Shown here: piece after piece, positions 43,934 through 45,480 of the stretch
Numbering within the stretch: position 1 is the stretch's first letter
How the letters are laid out: each line of letters opens with the position of its first letter
Origin: Labilithrix sp.
Lineage (GTDB): Bacteria; Myxococcota_A; Polyangia; Polyangiales; Polyangiaceae
NCBI GenBank assembly: GCA_019637105.1
Contig: JAHBWF010000049.1
Span: 1-45,480, forward strand
Direction of reading: 5' to 3'
DNA: 45,480 bases
Notes under the pieces: model-generated
What the model was told of the DNA's origin: nothing
Seen by the model: the letters and a program-made list of their open reading frames with translations, nothing else
Database searches by the model: none
Program-made: the position numbers and the translations under genes

Positions 43934-44247
43934 CGTATCTCGACCTCCATCGGCGCGTAGATGACGGCGCGCGCGAGGGCCGCGCCGACGAGCGCCCCGA
44001 GCACGAACGAAAGAAGGATCGCGACGAGGAACGCCGCGTCGGCGAGCCCCACCCTGGACGCCGGGGGAGCAGCATCCACCTCCCCCGGCGTCCCATCGCC
44101 GGGACTTCGGCGATCTCCGGCGACACGACGCGCCGGTGGGCTCACTTTCGACCGCCAGAGCGCGGGGATCACGCGCGACACCTGAACGGCGCCGCCGGCG
44201 CGTCCACGTGTCGAGTGTCCATCGTCATGGGGGTCTGAGCTGCTCAT
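43930..44247 (-). CDS. Single-span membrane protein of the element
   Basis: 105 residues from ATG 44247. A basic, Pro/Gly-rich N-terminal half is followed by one membrane helix (AAFLVAILLSFVLGALVGAALA, about 75-97) and a short tail. The stop overlaps the start of the deoxyribosyltransferase-like gene (ATGA). It is the first gene of the coupled leftward block, 93 bp after the XRE gene. Function unknown. Confidence 0.65.
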   Translation of the reverse strand: MSSSDPHDDGHSTRGRAGGAVQVSRVIPALWRSKVSPPARRVAGDRRSPGDGTPGEVDAAPPASRVGLADAAFLVAILLSFVLGALVGAALARAVIYAPMEVEIR

Positions 44248-44340
44248 GCGTGTAGTCTGCACGGAACGTAAAGGTCTCCCGTTCAGCCTCGACGAGGCCG
44301 CGGATGGAGCGATGGTCGTGGGGTGAGTGAGCGAGCTAGA

Positions 44341-44601
44341 TCAGGCCGCGCGTGGGGCGCGGGCGCGCTCCACGGCGGCACGAACGGCACGTGCAGTAGG
44401 CCGAGATCCCTTGCCGTCGACGAGCCAGTCGAGAGAGGTACCGAGCACGCGAGCGATCGCCGAGAGCGTCTCGGGACGCGCGCCGGAGCCGCCCTCGATA
44501 GAGGCCACGTGGCCCGCACTTGCGAGCCCGGAGAGCCGGCTCAGGGCGCGCGCGCTGATGCCGGCCTCCAGGCGCAGTTCCTTGATTCGATGACCTACCA
44601 C
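44341..44601 (-). CDS. XRE-family HTH regulator (Cro-like)
   Basis: 86 residues from a GTG. HTH_3 signature: IKELRLEAGISARALSRLSG ... GHVASIEGGSGARPETLSAIARVLGTSLDWL. The promoter TTGACC-N17-TAGAAG on this strand (44638-44610) puts the GTG only 8 nt past the -10 box, so the mRNA is nearly leaderless. Operators at 44603-44636 overlap that promoter. It faces away from the repressor-like gene at 44691, the layout of a phage cI/cro switch. It probably leads transcription of the leftward block. Confidence 0.88.
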   Translation of the reverse strand: MVGHRIKELRLEAGISARALSRLSGLASAGHVASIEGGSGARPETLSAIARVLGTSLDWLVDGKGSRPTARAVRAAVERARAPRAA

Positions 44602-44638
44602 TGACCAGACTTCTAGCTGTGGCCAGAACTTTGGTCAA
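44601..44638. promoter_or_regulatory. Divergent promoter pair with two operators (left switch)
   Basis: Minus promoter: -35 TTGACC (complement of 44633-44638), 17-bp spacer, -10 TAGAAG (complement of 44610-44615). Possible plus promoter: CTGACC (44601-44606), 17 bp, CAGAAC (44624-44629). Operators with consensus GACCA-N6-TGGTC: a half site at 44603-44618 and a near-complete one, GGCCAGAACTTTGGTC, at 44621-44636. Their starts are 18 bp apart. Confidence 0.72.
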
Positions 44639-44690
44639 AGCAAATCGCATGACCGATCTCGCGGCGAGGCCGCCATGGAAGGATGTCTCC

Positions 44691-45161
44691 ATGGAGCGGA
44701 TGGCGGGGATTCGCATGCGAATCGAGACCGTTGTGAACCGCGCCATCGCCGAAGGCAGGGCTGCGAGTCGGCGGGATTTCGCCGAACGGGCAGGCCTCGG
44801 CCACGGACACGTCAACGCGATCCTGAACAAGAAGAGCAAAGGTACGCCGGCGCTGAAGACGCTCGATGGGATCGCGAAGTACGGGGGCGTGAGCCTGGAA
44901 TACATCCTGTTCGGTCGCGAAGAACCCTCAACTCAGCCGATCTCGACCGAAGTCAATAACCACCGAAGTCCCGCGTTCGCGCCTGCGGCGCGCGCCGTTC
45001 TCGAGCTGCATTCCTTCTCGGCCGAGGCCGTCGAGGTCGTCCGAACGATGCTCACGGCGAACTTCAACGAGTCGCATCCGTGGACGCCTGCGGAGTGGTT
45101 CGAGGTCCTCGTCGAAGAGTACAAGACCCGCTCGCGCGCCATCCGGCGGCGCTCGGCATAG
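44691..45161 (+). CDS. XRE-family repressor-like protein (cI-like)
   Basis: 156 residues if started at the ATG 44691, which has AAGGA at good spacing. In-frame starts at 44619 (GTG, upstream of operator 44621-44636) and 44649 are alternatives. HTH: ASRRDFAERAGLGHGHVNAI, then LNKKSKGTPALKTLDGIAKYGG, VSLEYILFG. The C-terminal half (PAARAVLELHSFSAEAVEVV ... EWFEVLVEEYKTRSRAIRRR) is helical and lacks a LexA/cI-type Ser-Lys cleavage domain. It is flanked on both sides by the same operator type, so it probably holds the element silent. Confidence 0.85.
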   Translation: MERMAGIRMRIETVVNRAIAEGRAASRRDFAERAGLGHGHVNAILNKKSKGTPALKTLDGIAKYGGVSLEYILFGREEPSTQPISTEVNNHRSPAFAPAARAVLELHSFSAEAVEVVRTMLTANFNESHPWTPAEWFEVLVEEYKTRSRAIRRRSA

Positions 45162-45190
45162 GGAATTCGACGAATTTTCTTCACCGACCG

Positions 45191-45244
45191 TTGACCAAAC
45201 TTCTGGTCGCGACCAGAATGTTGGTCGTGACCAACGGACCGGGC
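45191..45244. promoter_or_regulatory. Rightward early promoter with three operators at 18-bp steps (right switch)
   Basis: -35 TTGACC (45191-45196), 17-bp spacer, -10 CAGAAT (45214-45219); the GTG of the next gene follows 7 nt later. Full operators GACCAAACTTCTGGTC (45193-45208) and GACCAGAATGTTGGTC (45211-45226) both have perfect half sites. A third half site GACCA begins at 45229. The starts are exactly 18 bp apart, and the same sequence type occurs left of the repressor gene. Confidence 0.8.
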
Positions 45245-45480
45245 GACTGCCGATCGAAGTGGCCGATCCCTCCCGGCGCTCCCCGCCGTCCCTGCCGCTC
45301 GTGCGGGACGCCGATCTGCCTCGTGCGGACGGAGGGCGGCCGCTGGATGCCCGTCGAGCTCGACGGCGTCTCGCACTTCGACCGGTGCTCGAGCGCCGCC
45401 GAGCACCGCGCGCAGCTCCGGAACCTCGTCCTCGCGCTGACGCACGAGGAGCGGCGCGTGCTGGAGGCGATCCGGCGCGG
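45227..45480 (+). CDS. Rightward early protein with zinc ribbon (runs off right edge)
   Basis: 84 codons visible. The GTG at 45227 is 7 nt past the -10 box and suits a leaderless mRNA; an in-frame ATG at 45218 lies inside an operator. MTNGPGDCRSKWPIP leads to CRSCGTPICLVRTEGGRWMP, then SHFDRCSSAAEH: a common phage-type small zinc-ribbon protein. The helix ALTHEERRVLEAIRRG continues past the edge. Its operator-covered promoter makes it the first gene of the rightward early operon. Confidence 0.75.
   Translation, partial: MTNGPGDCRSKWPIPPGAPRRPCRSCGTPICLVRTEGGRWMPVELDGVSHFDRCSSAAEHRAQLRNLVLALTHEERRVLEAIRR

Larger units (their letters stand above)
37128..45480. mobile_element. Left end of a tRNA-Phe-integrated element, prophage-like (continues past right edge)
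   Basis: Support comes from insertion exactly at the 3' end of a tRNA gene, an integrase and an excisionase-like gene at that end, and 15 more small coupled genes. A repressor/operator switch lies 7.5 kb in. Gene content and packing resemble the early region of a temperate phage. No capsid, tail, portal, terminase or conjugation gene is in the window, so an ICE or satellite is not excluded. The copy of the tRNA 3' end expected at the far side lies beyond 45480. Confidence 0.88.

Noticed and set aside
37201-45480. CRISPR array or insertion sequence within the element
   Set aside because: No direct-repeat/spacer pattern, no transposase and no terminal inverted repeats of the IS type were seen.

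Overview
The window is GC-rich DNA with very strong G/C preference at third codon positions. It carries four Hanks-type Ser/Thr kinases (two with zinc ribbons, one fused to a formylglycine-generating-enzyme-like domain), many lipoproteins with Cys-rich modules, a receiver/DUF4388/TPR gene and a protein ending in a MYXO-CTERM tail. Together these point to a myxobacterium, most likely of the Polyangia (Labilithrix/Sorangium type). The taxonomic call is inference from gene content.

Region 1 (1-12 kb) is ordinary chromosome. It holds a partial zinc-finger protein, a repeat-containing lipoprotein, a kinase/winged-helix-ATPase pair whose junction carries a 48-bp tandem duplication, a TPR/PEGA-like envelope protein with a beta-propeller-type lipoprotein, purH, a HEAT-like protein, a diguanylate cyclase and a protein made essentially of sigma-70 region 4 behind a long non-coding leader.

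Region 2 (12.8-17.4 kb) is a tight operon: an alpha/beta-hydrolase-fold protein that has lost its catalytic Ser and His, then an oligopeptide ABC permease, its binding lipoprotein and a second permease, with no ATPase gene in the window. Region 3 (17.4-25 kb) has a receiver-DUF4388-TM-TPR gene broken by many frameshifts, a zinc-ribbon kinase whose 3' end is also disturbed, a small Cys-rich lipoprotein, an SPFH/zinc-ribbon protein, another HEAT-like protein and an SDR enzyme. Region 4 (25.6-37 kb) has a nicotinamidase-like hydrolase next to an NrtR-type Nudix regulator (an NAD-salvage pair), a MATE exporter, the MYXO-CTERM protein, two convergent kinases and a gamma-glutamylcyclotransferase-like protein.

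Region 5 (37.1 kb to the right edge) is an integrative element, prophage-like, inserted at tRNA-Phe. Its integrase gene reads straight through the attachment site into the tRNA antisense strand, has an extra helix-turn-helix between the core-binding and catalytic domains, and has Glu where the first catalytic Arg is expected. A leftward array of 15 mostly unknown, translationally coupled small genes (many with zinc ribbons, plus an AAA ATPase and a nucleoside-deoxyribosyltransferase-like enzyme) ends in xis and int. At its head is a bidirectional regulatory switch: an XRE regulator and a repressor-like gene transcribed apart. GACCA-N6-TGGTC operators repeat every 18 bp over near-leaderless promoters on both sides of the repressor. 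The element continues past the right edge, so its far attachment site and any structural genes are not visible.
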